A DNA stretch of 64,000 nucleotides from Bacteroidota bacterium (GCA_020056225.1 JAGVIE010000013.1:80455-144454), one strand, 5' to 3'; positions 54,666 to 63,277 are shown, counted from the stretch's first letter. Notes: generated by a model from the sequence alone, not told the origin. Made by a program: numbers and translations.

Positions 54666-56027
54666 GTGAAAATTTGCGTGTTGCCTTTAATCGTTTTGCT
54701 ATTTTGTGTGCAATCCCGTGAACAAACAATAAGCATTAAGATTGACAACTCAAATACACAAACCGCCTATCTTGCATCTCTGTCAGGCGAAAAAGTAACA
54801 CCATCTGATACTATTAAATCAAATGGTGAAGGAGTATTCCAATTTGCTTTGAGTGGGGGGAAATATCAAACCGGTTTTTATCGTTTATCGTTTGATAAAA
54901 ATAAATGGATCGATTTTGTTAATACCGGAGAAGATGTAACCATTACAACTGATGTAAACAATATTTTGGATAGTTTGAAAGTCATTACATCCGAGAGCAA
55001 CCGATTATATTACTCCTTTATCAAACTAAACAAACAATATAAAACAAAAATAGAGCTGCTCCAGCTAGTGCTGGCCCGTTATCCAAAGGATGATGATTAT
55101 AATACCGTTACTCGAACCAAATTAATACAACTTCAAAATGAATATCTGAATTTTGTAGATATAACATCTCAGAAAAATCCCGGTTCATTTATCGCGAGGT
55201 ATATAAAGTCAGCCCAACTACCAATTATTGATGCTGATCTGCCACCGGAGAAGCAATTGGCTTATTTCAAAGCCCATGCGCTTGATAAGGTAGATTTTAA
55301 TAATGATGATCTGATAAATTCCGATCTCCTCTCAAATAAATCAATCGAGTATCTCACATATTACAGAAATCCTCAACTACCAAAGGAACTGCTTGAGAAA
55401 GAATTCATGATTGCCGTAGATACAATCCTGAACAAAGCAAAAGTCAATCAGATAGCTTATAAGCACGTTGTAGAATATCTGTTAGACGGTTTCAAGAAAT
55501 TCGGGTTTGACGTGATAATAAACTACATCATCGAGAACTATGTCATCAAAGACGATATATGCATCGATGAAAAGCTCGAAACTGCCTTACAGCGAAGAAT
55601 GGATCAGGCAAAGTATCTCAAGACAGAAAATACTGTCCCGAATATAATAAGTCAAGATTTATCAGGAAAGCAGGTAGAGCTTAATAAAATCAAAGCTGAC
55701 CAAATGCTGCTAATATTTTATGCAACATGGTGTCCGCATTGCCAATCGCTTTTACCTCAAATAAACGAGCTGTACAAGAATCAAAAAGGAAAGAAGACGG
55801 AAATATTTGCAGTGTCAATCGATACGAGCAAAACGGATTGGCAAAAATTTGTCAGGACTAATGGGATGAACTGGATAAATGTTTCTGACTTAAAGGGATG
55901 GAATGGAAGTGCAGTAAGAGACTACTTCATTTATGCAACACCGACAATGTTTCTGGTAGACAAGGACAAGAAGATTATTAGTAAACCAATAAATATTGAA
56001 GAGCTTAAAAGTTTTTTTGAAAAATAG
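54666..56027 (+). CDS. TlpA-like thioredoxin-fold protein with N-terminal DUF4369-like region
   Basis: A 453-residue exported protein. The signal (MKICVLPLIVLLFCVQS) and a DUF4369-like beta domain (about 20-110) precede a helical spacer, then a C-terminal TlpA/AhpC-type thioredoxin domain (about 310-453) with YATWCPHCQSLLPQI, both redox cysteines present, and a cis-Pro YATPTMFLVD. Extracytoplasmic disulfide exchange is likely. Start is a GTG with AAGGA eight bases upstream inside the FISUMP gene end, so both are co-translated. Confidence 0.85.
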   Translation: MKICVLPLIVLLFCVQSREQTISIKIDNSNTQTAYLASLSGEKVTPSDTIKSNGEGVFQFALSGGKYQTGFYRLSFDKNKWIDFVNTGEDVTITTDVNNILDSLKVITSESNRLYYSFIKLNKQYKTKIELLQLVLARYPKDDDYNTVTRTKLIQLQNEYLNFVDITSQKNPGSFIARYIKSAQLPIIDADLPPEKQLAYFKAHALDKVDFNNDDLINSDLLSNKSIEYLTYYRNPQLPKELLEKEFMIAVDTILNKAKVNQIAYKHVVEYLLDGFKKFGFDVIINYIIENYVIKDDICIDEKLETALQRRMDQAKYLKTENTVPNIISQDLSGKQVELNKIKADQMLLIFYATWCPHCQSLLPQINELYKNQKGKKTEIFAVSIDTSKTDWQKFVRTNGMNWINVSDLKGWNGSAVRDYFIYATPTMFLVDKDKKIISKPINIEELKSFFEK

Positions 56028-56129
56028 CTGCTTGGCGTCTATTTCATTTCTCAATTAGACAATGAAAAAGTTATTGAGTATTTTACTGTAAGATGTCATA
56101 CCTACAGCAATAAAAGAAAGAGTATTATA

Positions 56130-56161
56130 TTGAAACCATATATTAATAGTTATGTGTAATC
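56130..56161 (+). other. Cassette-type 5' boundary 2 (shared 23-nt repeat plus GTTATGTGT)
   Basis: The exact second copy of the 23-nt repeat occupies 56130-56152 and runs into GTTATGTGTAATC (56149-56161). The complement of that 13-mer, with one mismatch, is GATAACACATAAC at 56808-56820 after the gene that follows. Confidence 0.55.
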
Positions 56162-56162
56162 A

Positions 56163-56819
56163 ATGAAGGTCTTGGAACATCAGAAGCTTAAGCAGCTGTC
56201 GTTATGGGTAAAGGAAAACGCAAAGGCCATAAACGTCTTCGCGGGTGTTTTCTTTGCGCTTACATTTATCTCCGGCATTTTTTGGATGTTTGGCGCAAAC
56301 ATCGAGTCAGTTGCTTTCGTTTTAAGTCTATGCGCTTCAAGCCTATTTGGATTACCGCATGCGGCTGAATTCATTCTACCTGATAGAAAACCAATAAAGG
56401 ACATGACTCATGATGAACTCCTGCAGTTTGTCAAGTATTCAGATCCCAAAAAGGACTGGAAAGGAATTAGCAAGAATTGGGTTAGTGAGGTCTTTTTAAA
56501 AGAAGACCCAAGACTTCGATTCCGCGCGAAATTCACCGAAGAGGGAATTCAAAACGATGACTACAAGGATGAATGGGCGAATGATCATTTTCATCAAAAA
56601 GCAGTTGGGTATTGGTACGATTTGTTCTATGACGGAAATCTTATAGACCGCTTTATCCTTGTAGCAGTGGATGAGGCACGGGCGAGTCTCCCACCGCCCT
56701 ATGGGAAAACGGAAAAAATCCACATGATGGAATACAAGGTTGCTCAGATCCACGACACATTGGGAACACTGGATGAATATATTGTGCTTTCCGGTTTGGA
56801 AGTAGATGATAACACATAA
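56163..56819 (+). CDS. Two-helix membrane protein of unknown function in a cassette-like unit
   Basis: A 218-residue protein with two membrane helices (about 22-45 and 48-65) and a cytosolic-looking C-terminal domain (HFHQKAVGYWYDLFYDGNLID, IHDTLGTLDEYI). No family recognised. There is no SD before the ATG. The stop codon TAA lies inside the inverted box ACATAAC (56814-56820), exactly as cassette ORFs often end within the R'' core. Content and boundaries suggest horizontal origin. Confidence 0.62.
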   Translation: MKVLEHQKLKQLSLWVKENAKAINVFAGVFFALTFISGIFWMFGANIESVAFVLSLCASSLFGLPHAAEFILPDRKPIKDMTHDELLQFVKYSDPKKDWKGISKNWVSEVFLKEDPRLRFRAKFTEEGIQNDDYKDEWANDHFHQKAVGYWYDLFYDGNLIDRFILVAVDEARASLPPPYGKTEKIHMMEYKVAQIHDTLGTLDEYIVLSGLEVDDNT

Positions 56820-56833
56820 CAAGGATAGTGTAA

Positions 56834-57037
56834 TTACGGCTGTTTCTTACTAACCTTTCTTCCTCGCGCGTACGTTGTTGTTGAGTCCTTCGCCACGAGT
56901 TTTATATGAGCATCGTGCGTATACCGAGTCTGGGGAACTGTCGTCTCAGTTTTTTCCTTCTCACCAACTTTACGATACCCAAACCTTTTGAGTTTCTCTG
57001 AAATCTGTTTTATCGTCGGTTTCTTGTTCTTAACCAT
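56834..57037 (-). CDS. Small basic protein of unknown function
   Basis: A 67-residue, very basic protein beginning MVKNKKPTIKQISEKLKRFGYRKVG. It overlaps the preceding gene by 28 bases. The helix-rich N-terminal part might bind nucleic acid. No family recognised. Reverse orientation relative to the island's other genes. It may form a two-gene module with its neighbour, possibly TA-like, which is speculative. Confidence 0.5.
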   Translation of the reverse strand: MVKNKKPTIKQISEKLKRFGYRKVGEKEKTETTVPQTRYTHDAHIKLVAKDSTTTYARGRKVSKKQP

Positions 57038-57339
57038 CGTTCATATCTCCATCGAAAAAAATCATGCTGTTCTTCAACTTCATCCAGCGCGAAATCGAGC
57101 GCTTGATTGTTATTCAGATACTTATACCACACCTTACGCTCTGCTGTTCCATCAGGAAGAAGTATATCCTTATGTGGAATACCATGTCCACCATCGTACC
57201 TGATAACCTCGAACCATTCTTTGCCAATCCGGCAGCGAAGCTTCACGACAAAGCGGACAACCTGTCCACGCTCAGTTGTAAATGAAACGTACACGTAGTT
57301 GTCGCTATCTATATACTTCTCATATTCCTGTTTTGCCAT
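57010..57339 (-). CDS. Conserved-looking hypothetical protein paired with the basic protein
   Basis: A 109-residue protein with a beta-strand-rich middle (YVYVSFTTERGQVVRFVVKL, WFEVIRYDGGHGIPHKDILL) and a charged helical C terminus ending in RWLRTRNRR. The combination 'RYD..HG.PH' recurs in small uncharacterised prokaryotic proteins, but I cannot name the family. It overlaps the downstream basic protein gene by 28 bases, so they are transcribed together. Confidence 0.6.
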   Translation of the reverse strand: MAKQEYEKYIDSDNYVYVSFTTERGQVVRFVVKLRCRIGKEWFEVIRYDGGHGIPHKDILLPDGTAERKVWYKYLNNNQALDFALDEVEEQHDFFRWRYERWLRTRNRR

Positions 57340-57470
57340 AGCGTAGAGGTAATTTACATATAATTCTATTCACGATCAATCGACATACAACCCAATTACC
57401 GTTTAGTAGCGCTAAACGCCAACGGGGTTTTTATTTTATCTATATTATTACATCTTCCTCATAAAATAGC
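57340..57470. repeat. Island-flanking hairpin repeat (right copy, 57388-57423) and gap
   Basis: CAACCCAATTA followed by the stem CGTTTAG-TAGCG-CTAAACG is homologous to the copy at 51626-51661. The rest of this stretch up to the aroF promoter is AT-rich and holds nothing else recognised. The two copies delimit the accessory island. Confidence 0.5.
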
Positions 57471-57499
57471 TTGACATTGCACAGAAGATTACTTATACT
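57471..57499 (+). promoter_or_regulatory. Consensus sigma70 promoter of the aroF leader
   Basis: TTGACA (57471-57476), exactly 17 nt, and TATACT (57494-57499). It is the best promoter match in the window. Predicted start is near 57506, only some nine bases before the leader-peptide ATG, so the leader may be translated almost leaderless. Confidence 0.75.
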
Positions 57500-57514
57500 A
57501 AAAAAGTATTAACT

Positions 57515-57586
57515 ATGTCTATGTTCAAACGATATTACCTCTATTATTATCCGTGGGCGCGTGATAGTGCGCTTTCGCTGAGGTAG
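57515..57586 (+). CDS. Aromatic-amino-acid-rich leader peptide of aroF-tyrA
   Basis: A 23-codon frame reading MSMFKRYYLYYYPW and ending at TAG 57584-57586. It contains five Tyr, one Phe and one Trp within 11 codons, which is far above chance and typical of ribosome-sensed attenuators. TACCTC (57536-57541) inside the Tyr codons is complementary to GAGGTA (57580-57585) at the peptide's end. A terminator hairpin follows at 57609-57646, before aroF at 57761. Start could also be the second ATG at 57521. It has no clear SD. Confidence 0.75.
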   Translation: MSMFKRYYLYYYPWARDSALSLR

Positions 57587-57601
57587 CTCGTTTAGAACGA
57601 G
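57587..57601 (+). promoter_or_regulatory. Hairpin between leader peptide and terminator
   Basis: CTCGTT-TAG-AACGAG, six perfect pairs, starting at the base after the leader stop codon. Part of the attenuator region; it may pause RNA polymerase (inference). Confidence 0.5.
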
Positions 57602-57608
57602 ATTCTCC

Positions 57609-57646
57609 AAAGGTGGAAATGCAGGTCATGGCGCTTCCACCTTTTT
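57609..57646 (+). terminator. Attenuator terminator upstream of aroF
   Basis: AAAGGTGGAA (57609-57618) pairs with TTCCACCTTT (57635-57644) and is followed by more T. This intrinsic terminator lies between leader peptide and aroF. A second stem CGTGGAAG/CTTCACG with a short T run follows at 57669-57697 and shares GTGGAAGC complementarity with GCTTCCAC of the first. Confidence 0.75.
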
Positions 57647-57760
57647 CATTTCTAACCGAATTGAAAATCGTGGAAGCTTTTACTTCACGGTCTTTTTCCC
57701 AACCTGCATTTATCATCATTGTAGATTTCCAGCAATGCGAATAGAAAGGAATAACGGCTT

Positions 57761-58615
57761 ATGACAAATTTAAAACTTGTTTCATTAGAGAAACACGATC
57801 GCACGATTATACAAGTCGGCGCCGCGCGGTTCGGAGCCGGACTCGTTCTCATTGCCGGACCATGCAGTGTTGAGAGCGAAGAACAGATGATCGAAACAGC
57901 GCAGGCGGTGAAAGAAGCAGGCGCCGATATGCTTCGGGGCGGTGCGTTCAAACCGCGAACATCGCCGTATGCGTTCCAGGGGCTTGGTCTTGCCGGACTG
58001 AAGATACTCGCGAAGGCGCGCGATATTACCGGACTGCCGTTCGCAACCGAGGTTCTCGATACACGCGATGTTGCATGGGTCGCTGAGTTTGCCGACATGA
58101 TCCAGATTGGTGCGCGTAATATGCAGAATTTTTCCTTACTCAAGGAGGTCGGCAAATTGCAAAAGCCGGTTCTCTTGAAGCGCGGCATGTATTCTACAAT
58201 CGAGGAATGGCTTAACTGTGCCGAGTACATCATGAACGAAGGCAATCCGAATATCGTACTTTGCGAGCGCGGCATCCGGTCATTCGAAACATATACCCGC
58301 AACACTCTTGATATCAGCGCTGTGCCTGCTGTGAAGGAACTTAGTCACCTGCCCGTTATCACCGACCCGACACACGGCACTGGCAAAGTTAGTTTGATCG
58401 AGCCGATGAGTCTTGCATCTATCGCGGCAGGAGCAGATGGTTTGATTATCGAAGTCCATCGCAACCCCAACGAAGCTCTCAGCGACAAAGAACAAGCTTT
58501 GACCCCTATACAATTCGCAATGTTTGTACGAAAAGTACGGGCACTCGAAAAATTCAGAATCGAAAATCAATTCATGGGTTCAGCTTCAATAGGATCGGAA
58601 ACGAAATCGTCATGA
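57761..58615 (+). CDS. aroF: 3-deoxy-7-phosphoheptulonate synthase (DAHP synthase, type I-beta)
   Basis: A 284-residue class I-beta DAHP synthase of the KDO8PS-like type. It has [33 protein letters not shown], the metal-site Cys in [25 protein letters not shown] and DPTHGTGK. It condenses PEP with erythrose-4-phosphate, first step of the shikimate pathway. No fused chorismate mutase or ACT domain is visible, so feedback by tyrosine would have to act through the upstream leader. AAAGGA precedes the ATG by ten bases. Confidence 0.93.
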   Translation: MTNLKLVSLEKHDRTIIQVGAARFGAGLVLIAGPCSVESEEQMIETAQAVKEAGADMLRGGAFKPRTSPYAFQGLGLAGLKILAKARDITGLPFATEVLDTRDVAWVAEFADMIQIGARNMQNFSLLKEVGKLQKPVLLKRGMYSTIEEWLNCAEYIMNEGNPNIVLCERGIRSFETYTRNTLDISAVPAVKELSHLPVITDPTHGTGKVSLIEPMSLASIAAGADGLIIEVHRNPNEALSDKEQALTPIQFAMFVRKVRALEKFRIENQFMGSASIGSETKSS

Positions 58616-58770
58616 CTCAAGTGGAAATCAGTAATAAGATCGATAAAGTTGCATGGATTGATAATTTTATATGTAAACAGCTTCAGGAAAGTAGATTAAA
58701 AAGCCGGAATGGTGGAAAGAATAGCAGTCAATCCAAAAATTCCCGGAATTATATGGAGACAGCACAATGA
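58612..58770 (+). CDS. Possible 52-residue ORF coupled to aroF and tyrA
   Basis: An uninterrupted frame whose ATG overlaps the aroF stop (ATGA) and whose TGA overlaps the tyrA ATG (ATGA). It encodes a polar, Asn/Ser/Lys-rich protein beginning [15 protein letters not shown]. No SD or family is seen. It could be a real coupled gene, a relic of a gene deleted between aroF and tyrA, or merely an open frame that keeps ribosomes moving to tyrA. Confidence 0.35.
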   Translation: MTQVEISNKIDKVAWIDNFICKQLQESRLKSRNGGKNSSQSKNSRNYMETAQ

Positions 58771-59564
58771 ATATCTGTATCATCGGAATTGGCAAAATGG
58801 GATCGTGGCTTGCAAGTGAACTCACTTCCGGACATGAAGTATCCGTCTATGATCAGGACATCGGCAAATGCAATAATCTGCACGGCGTGAAAGTCTTGAA
58901 CGAACCCGGGCAAATCAAAGACATTGCGCCGCAATTACTTATAAACAGCGTAAGTTTGCAGAATACTGTGTCGAGCTTCCGGGCAACCCTTCCCTATCTT
59001 CCTAAGGATTGCCTGCTGTGCGACGTTGCTTCTGTGAAAACAGATTTACCTGCGTTCTACCGTGATGCGGGTTATCGCTTCGTATCATTGCATCCGATGT
59101 TCGGTCCGACATTCGCTAAGCTTACCGACCTCCGGCATGAAAACGCAGTCATCATTCGTGATTCGAACGATGAGGGTAAGGAATTTTTCCATCGATTTTT
59201 TCGGTGGCTCGGAGTCAATATCTTCGAATACTCATTCAGCGAACATGACGTGATGATGGCATACTCCCTCACGCTCCCGTTTGTTTCATCGATGGTTTTT
59301 TCTTCATGCGTAAGCACTGATACTGTGCCCGGAACAACATTCAAGCGGCATCTCGATGTTGCCCGTGGTTTACTTTCTGAAGATGATTTCTTGTTAGCGG
59401 AAATAATATTTAACCCTCACTCACTTGCTCAATTGGAAAAGATAAACAGTCGGCTTAATTTCCTTTGGCACATTGTAAAGAACCATGATACCGATGAAGC
59501 GCTGCGTTTCTTTAAAACACTGAGGGAGAATATTCAGCTATCGACAAGCACAAGTGCTAAATAA
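58767..59564 (+). CDS. tyrA: Prephenate dehydrogenase
   Basis: A 265-residue TyrA. The N-terminal Rossmann motif [16 protein letters not shown] is followed by CDVASVKTDLP and RFVSLHPMFGP with the catalytic histidine. The C-terminal helical domain has DVMMAYSLTLPFVSSMVFSS (20 residues). It makes 4-hydroxyphenylpyruvate for tyrosine. It is coupled to aroF via the small open frame. The last 25 codons and about 120 bp of downstream DNA are duplicated at 63603-63783. Confidence 0.88.
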   Translation: MNICIIGIGKMGSWLASELTSGHEVSVYDQDIGKCNNLHGVKVLNEPGQIKDIAPQLLINSVSLQNTVSSFRATLPYLPKDCLLCDVASVKTDLPAFYRDAGYRFVSLHPMFGPTFAKLTDLRHENAVIIRDSNDEGKEFFHRFFRWLGVNIFEYSFSEHDVMMAYSLTLPFVSSMVFSSCVSTDTVPGTTFKRHLDVARGLLSEDDFLLAEIIFNPHSLAQLEKINSRLNFLWHIVKNHDTDEALRFFKTLRENIQLSTSTSAK

Positions 59565-59680
59565 GAAATGATACTTTATTAAATGGGATGAAATATTGCT
59601 TGCGGGGATTTTGTTTGCCCCGAATTCTCATTTAGGGGATCTTTTATAAAGCACTATATGAAGTTGGTATGCGATGCGTA
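59488..59680 (+). repeat. tyrA 3'-end duplication, intact copy
   Basis: This block, from the codons of DTDEALRFFKTL through the intergenic hairpin, recurs with scattered substitutions and small indels at 63603-63783 in the same orientation. Confidence 0.8.
59602..59622 (+). terminator. Terminator-like hairpin after tyrA
   Basis: CGGGG (59603-59607) pairs with CCCCG (59618-59622) around a T-rich loop, followed by a second GGGG/TTTT stretch. The same structure is in the duplicated copy at about 63718-63740. Moderate support only, as the U-run is weak. Confidence 0.5.
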
Positions 59681-59707
59681 TCCCCGAAAGGTTATTGAAT
59701 TTGTGGA

Positions 59708-60775
59708 TCAGCCGACTTTCTCTTCCGATGAATCGACAAAAAGTGATCCAACTACACCGATCGCAAGTATCATCAGTACCGCACCGAGAAGGTAGAAATT
59801 GAAGTACTCACCCAGCAATTCCTTCAGCCATTGCGCCGTTAACATTTTGACTCCCACCACAAGGAGTACCATCGCAAGGGCTGGCTTGAGGTATTTGAAC
59901 TTTGTGATCATGCCGGCAAGAGCAAAATAGAGTGACCGTAACCCTAGTATTGCAAACACGTTACTGGTGAATACGAGAAACGGGTCTGCTGTTATTGCAA
60001 AGATCGCTGGAATCGAGTCAACTGCAAAGATGAGATCCGTTGTCTCAACCATGACGAGTGCCAATGCAAGCGGTGTGAGCATCAACGTGCCTGGTTTAAT
60101 TCTGGTGACAGCTTCGTCCAGCTCGACAGGTGAACCCGGTACTTCGCTCTTTTGAGAAGCCGGAGAACCCGCCCGCACAAGAAAATGCTCGCTATGATAA
60201 TGAGATGTGACTGGAAAAAGTTTCCTGGTTGTCCCGATAACGATGTTTTGATTTGGATCCTTGTTTTCTGTCTTCAAGAAAAACATCTTGAGGGCGGTGA
60301 TGATCAAAAACCCTCCGAACAGATAGAGAATCCAGTGAAACTCAGCTATGAGGGCGGCTCCGACGACAATCATAACAGCGCGCATAACTAATGCTCCAAT
60401 TATCCCCCAGAAGAGAACCCTATGCTGGTATATTGCTGGAACTGCAAAGAATCCGAACAGCATTGCAATGACGAAGATGTTGTCAACGCTTAGAGACTTT
60501 TCTACGATATAGCCGGTGAGGTATTTGATCGTTGCGGATTGACCGTCGTTGATTGTGCCATCCACAGCGTCAGTCGAAGCACCGAGCCCTAGCCAATGAT
60601 TCTCATAGCCGTAATACACGAAGATAGAAAAAGCAATGCCCAAAGTGATCCACAAGGCAGACATGAGAAGTGCCTCTTTCATCAATACAACATGGGCTTT
60701 GCGATGTAAGACGCCGAGGTCGAGCGCAAGCAATGCAAGAACGAATGCCAAGAAGCCAATCCAAATTAGAATCAT
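59708..60775 (-). CDS. TerC-family integral membrane protein
   Basis: A 355-residue protein with about nine hydrophobic helices. It has the TerC signature SLSVDNIFVIAMLF with the conserved acidic residue, LFWGIIGALVMRA, and the second half VMVETTDLIFAVDSIPAIFAI. The Alx/TerC family is implicated in Mn2+ export and metal loading of exported proteins. A polar loop of about 50 residues (near 180-235) separates the halves. GGAGA precedes the ATG. It ends convergently toward tyrA and runs with the small genes and catalase on -. No yybP-ykoY-like leader was seen. Confidence 0.9.
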   Translation of the reverse strand: MILIWIGFLAFVLALLALDLGVLHRKAHVVLMKEALLMSALWITLGIAFSIFVYYGYENHWLGLGASTDAVDGTINDGQSATIKYLTGYIVEKSLSVDNIFVIAMLFGFFAVPAIYQHRVLFWGIIGALVMRAVMIVVGAALIAEFHWILYLFGGFLIITALKMFFLKTENKDPNQNIVIGTTRKLFPVTSHYHSEHFLVRAGSPASQKSEVPGSPVELDEAVTRIKPGTLMLTPLALALVMVETTDLIFAVDSIPAIFAITADPFLVFTSNVFAILGLRSLYFALAGMITKFKYLKPALAMVLLVVGVKMLTAQWLKELLGEYFNFYLLGAVLMILAIGVVGSLFVDSSEEKVG

Positions 60776-60940
60776 AGATTCTCCAAGTACTTATTGTCAG
60801 TCGCTAGGGGTAGAGTGGATTCTATAGATTGTGTAAAGTTCAGCTTTAACATTACCTTTATAAAAAAGTGAACGCCGTAATGAGTGCTGTAAAATGATGC
60901 ATACTTTCCTTTTTTATCTTTGTCTGTTGTGATTATTTGA

Positions 60941-61162
60941 CTAAAGCTTCTCAATTTCTTTGAGATCTCTATCTGGCAAATAAAGTATTAACAGTCCGAT
61001 GATAATGCCTCCGACAGCCAAGGGCAAATGATTACCTTGAAAAAACAATATGTCGAAGTAATCGAGTACATACCAAATACCTCGCCAAATTAGAACGATG
61101 CCAATAACAATGAAAATGTTCTTAGCAAAATAACGAATCGTTTCAAAGATATTCTTTTTCAT
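60941..61162 (-). CDS. Small two-helix membrane protein
   Basis: A 73-residue protein with two membrane helices (about 12-32, NIFIVIGIVLIWRGIWYVL; and about 45-62, LAVGGIIIGLLILYLP) and a charged tail. No family recognised; the layout resembles small stress-membrane proteins. It lies between terC and the zinc-ribbon gene in the same direction. Confidence 0.6.
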   Translation of the reverse strand: MKKNIFETIRYFAKNIFIVIGIVLIWRGIWYVLDYFDILFFQGNHLPLAVGGIIIGLLILYLPDRDLKEIEKL

Positions 61163-61180
61163 AAATTTATTAAAAATGTA

Positions 61181-61486
61181 TTATTTCTTGAAGACACCGA
61201 ACAACTTGTCCAGTGCTCCTTTTTCGAGTTTCGCGACCGACTCAAGCTCTCCGGCATCAAGCCATACGCCATCGCAGCCGAAACATTTATCAACTATGAT
61301 ACTTTTGTAATCTATCTCGCTCAGTTTCATCCCACACTTCGGACAGCGCATGTAGTGGAGTTCTTTGAGTTGTTTTTTTTCCTCCTCTGCAACCTTCTTG
61401 AGTTTCTCCTCTTCGATCTTTTTCCTTCTTTCAAGATCAAGTCTCGCAAAGTAATCTTCTTCTTTGTCACTCGGTTTAACTGGCAT
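61181..61486 (-). CDS. zf-TFIIB-domain protein
   Basis: A 101-residue protein. A Lys/Glu-rich helical N half (coiled-coil-like, about 5-43) precedes a zinc ribbon with RCPKCGMKL and DKCFGCDGVWLDAGELE, the zf-TFIIB (PF13453-type) consensus. The GVWLDAGELE ending is diagnostic. Function unknown. It overlaps the PGPGW-family gene by 11 bases. Confidence 0.85.
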   Translation of the reverse strand: MPVKPSDKEEDYFARLDLERRKKIEEEKLKKVAEEEKKQLKELHYMRCPKCGMKLSEIDYKSIIVDKCFGCDGVWLDAGELESVAKLEKGALDKLFGVFKK

Positions 61487-61820
61487 GGCGTGTTTCCTTT
61501 TTTTGTTGAAATTTGTTCTTTATTGTTTTGAGTAGTTTCCTCGCCCAAAGCAGCTCGGTTGCGAGTATCCCCAGTCCAAGCGGTATGACAAGAATAGCGG
61601 GTCCAGGCAGAACAACCATAGCAATCTCTATAAATAGGATTGAAAAGCCAATAACGATAACAATGACTCGCTTTGTCAGTCGTAAGGCTTTCAAAACAAC
61701 AGGTGTGTCTCGGGAAGCGGGAGAGTTACCTTCTATCTTCGAATCAGGGACTATGCTATTCACTGGTCTATCTTTCGTTTTGATGACAATTGCACATAAT
61801 GAGTACACGGCGGCGCTCAA
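61476..61820 (-). CDS. PGPGW-family small membrane protein
   Basis: A 114-residue protein. A core with two helices, [20 protein letters not shown] and the loop [26 protein letters not shown], matches the PGPGW/TIGR02611-type family. Start is uncertain: a TTG at 61820 overlaps the catalase stop, and a GTG at 61808 is an alternative; no ATG lies upstream of the core. Translational coupling to catalase is likely. Confidence 0.68.
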   Translation of the reverse strand: MSAAVYSLCAIVIKTKDRPVNSIVPDSKIEGNSPASRDTPVVLKALRLTKRVIVIVIGFSILFIEIAMVVLPGPAILVIPLGLGILATELLWARKLLKTIKNKFQQKKETRHAS

Positions 61821-63277
61821 TGTTTCTGCAATGTCTGAACAGCTTTTGCTATGCGATTTCCATAATCAGGATCAGCGTTTCGGAAATTGCTGATCGTGCG
61901 TTCGATGATTTCCTCGCGACTAACATGCGATAAACTATTCGCAATATTTTCAACGAGACGATTCTTCTCATCCTCGCTCATCAACCTGTACAGATTACCC
62001 GCCTGTACAAAATCGTTGTCTTCTTTGTGACGTTCCCATGCGAATGAACCGGTTGCTCCGTGAACTTCGATTGGTGCGTACGTTGGCTCATTACTTTGGG
62101 CGGGACCATCGAAACTGTTAGGTTCATAATTTTTCGCGCGTGCAGAGTTGCCATCGAAACGCATCTGTCCGTCTCTGCCATAATTATGAGTATCAACTGC
62201 GTGTGGTCGGTTGACTGGAAGTGCAGTATGATTGACACCAAGTCGGTAACGATGTGCATCGCCGTATGCAAACAAACGCCCCTGCAGCATTTTATCCGGT
62301 GAGGGACCAATGCCAGGGACAAAATTCGCCGGGTTGAAAGCTGCTTGTTCAACATCAGCAAAATAGTTATCGGGATTGCGATTGAGTACCAATTTGCCAA
62401 CATCAATGAGCGGATAGTCTTTATGGAGCCAGACTTTTGTCAAGTCAAATGGATTGAATCTGTAATTTGCTGCTTCGGAGACAGGCATGATCTGCATCTT
62501 CAATGTCCACGATGGATATTCTTTGCGTTCAATGGCGTGGAGTAAATCTAAATGGTGATAATCAGGATTCTCACCGGCAATCCGTGCAGCTTCTTTCGAT
62601 GTGAGACATCGAATGCCCTGATCGGTCTTGAAGTGGTATTTCACCCAGAACGCTTCGCCTTTAGCGTTCACCCACTGAAAGGTGTGAGAGCCAAAGCCGT
62701 CCATGTTGCGATAACTTGCCGGGATGCCTCGGTCGCCGAACAGCCACGTGAACTGATGCGTGGCTTCTGGAGAAAGAGAGAAGAAGTCCCATACATTGTC
62801 CGGCTCTTGAACGTTGGTATATGGATCTCTTTTCTGAGAGTGAATGAAGTCGGCAAACTTCAGCGGATCGCGAAGGAAGAAGATCGGCGTGTCGTTCCCC
62901 ACCAGATCATAGTTACCGTCCTCGGTGTAGAACTTGATCGCGAAACCACGCGGGTCGCGCACCGTGTCGGCAGATCCTTTTTCCCCTGCAACCGTCGAGA
63001 AGCGAATGAAAATCTCGGTGCGTTTACCGACTTGATTTAGAAACTTCGCTTTGGTGTAACGCGTAATGTCTTTGGTTACCTCGAAGTAGCCATACGCGCC
63101 TGAACCCTTAGCGTGTACAACGCGTTCGGGAATCCGCTCACGTTCAAAGCGGGCAAGCTTCTCGATTAAATGATGGTCTTGGAGCAATACTGGTCCATTA
63201 GGTCCGGCTGTCTGAGAATTTTGGTTGTCGGGAACGGGTGCTCCAGATTCGGTTGTGAGTGTCTTTTTCTTGGTCAT
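61817..63277 (-). CDS. Catalase, small-subunit heme type
   Basis: A 486-residue monofunctional heme catalase of the clade 3 size. The distal His lies in [17 protein letters not shown], with [20 protein letters not shown], the distal Asn in [14 protein letters not shown], and the proximal heme Tyr in [14 protein letters not shown]. It removes H2O2 in the cytoplasm. The three small genes and terC follow on the same strand, suggesting one stress operon. The start is the ATG at 63277 with GAGTAACC upstream. Confidence 0.95.
   Translation of the reverse strand: MTKKKTLTTESGAPVPDNQNSQTAGPNGPVLLQDHHLIEKLARFERERIPERVVHAKGSGAYGYFEVTKDITRYTKAKFLNQVGKRTEIFIRFSTVAGEKGSADTVRDPRGFAIKFYTEDGNYDLVGNDTPIFFLRDPLKFADFIHSQKRDPYTNVQEPDNVWDFFSLSPEATHQFTWLFGDRGIPASYRNMDGFGSHTFQWVNAKGEAFWVKYHFKTDQGIRCLTSKEAARIAGENPDYHHLDLLHAIERKEYPSWTLKMQIMPVSEAANYRFNPFDLTKVWLHKDYPLIDVGKLVLNRNPDNYFADVEQAAFNPANFVPGIGPSPDKMLQGRLFAYGDAHRYRLGVNHTALPVNRPHAVDTHNYGRDGQMRFDGNSARAKNYEPNSFDGPAQSNEPTYAPIEVHGATGSFAWERHKEDNDFVQAGNLYRLMSEDEKNRLVENIANSLSHVSREEIIERTISNFRNADPDYGNRIAKAVQTLQKH

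Noticed and set aside
57471..57760. T-box riboswitch upstream of aroF, because AAAGGTGG resembles part of a T-box sequence
   Set aside because: The full T-box consensus and a specifier stem are not present; the leader peptide explains the region better.
60776..60940. Manganese (yybP-ykoY) riboswitch before terC
   Set aside because: The conserved loop sequences of that class are not found in this gap.
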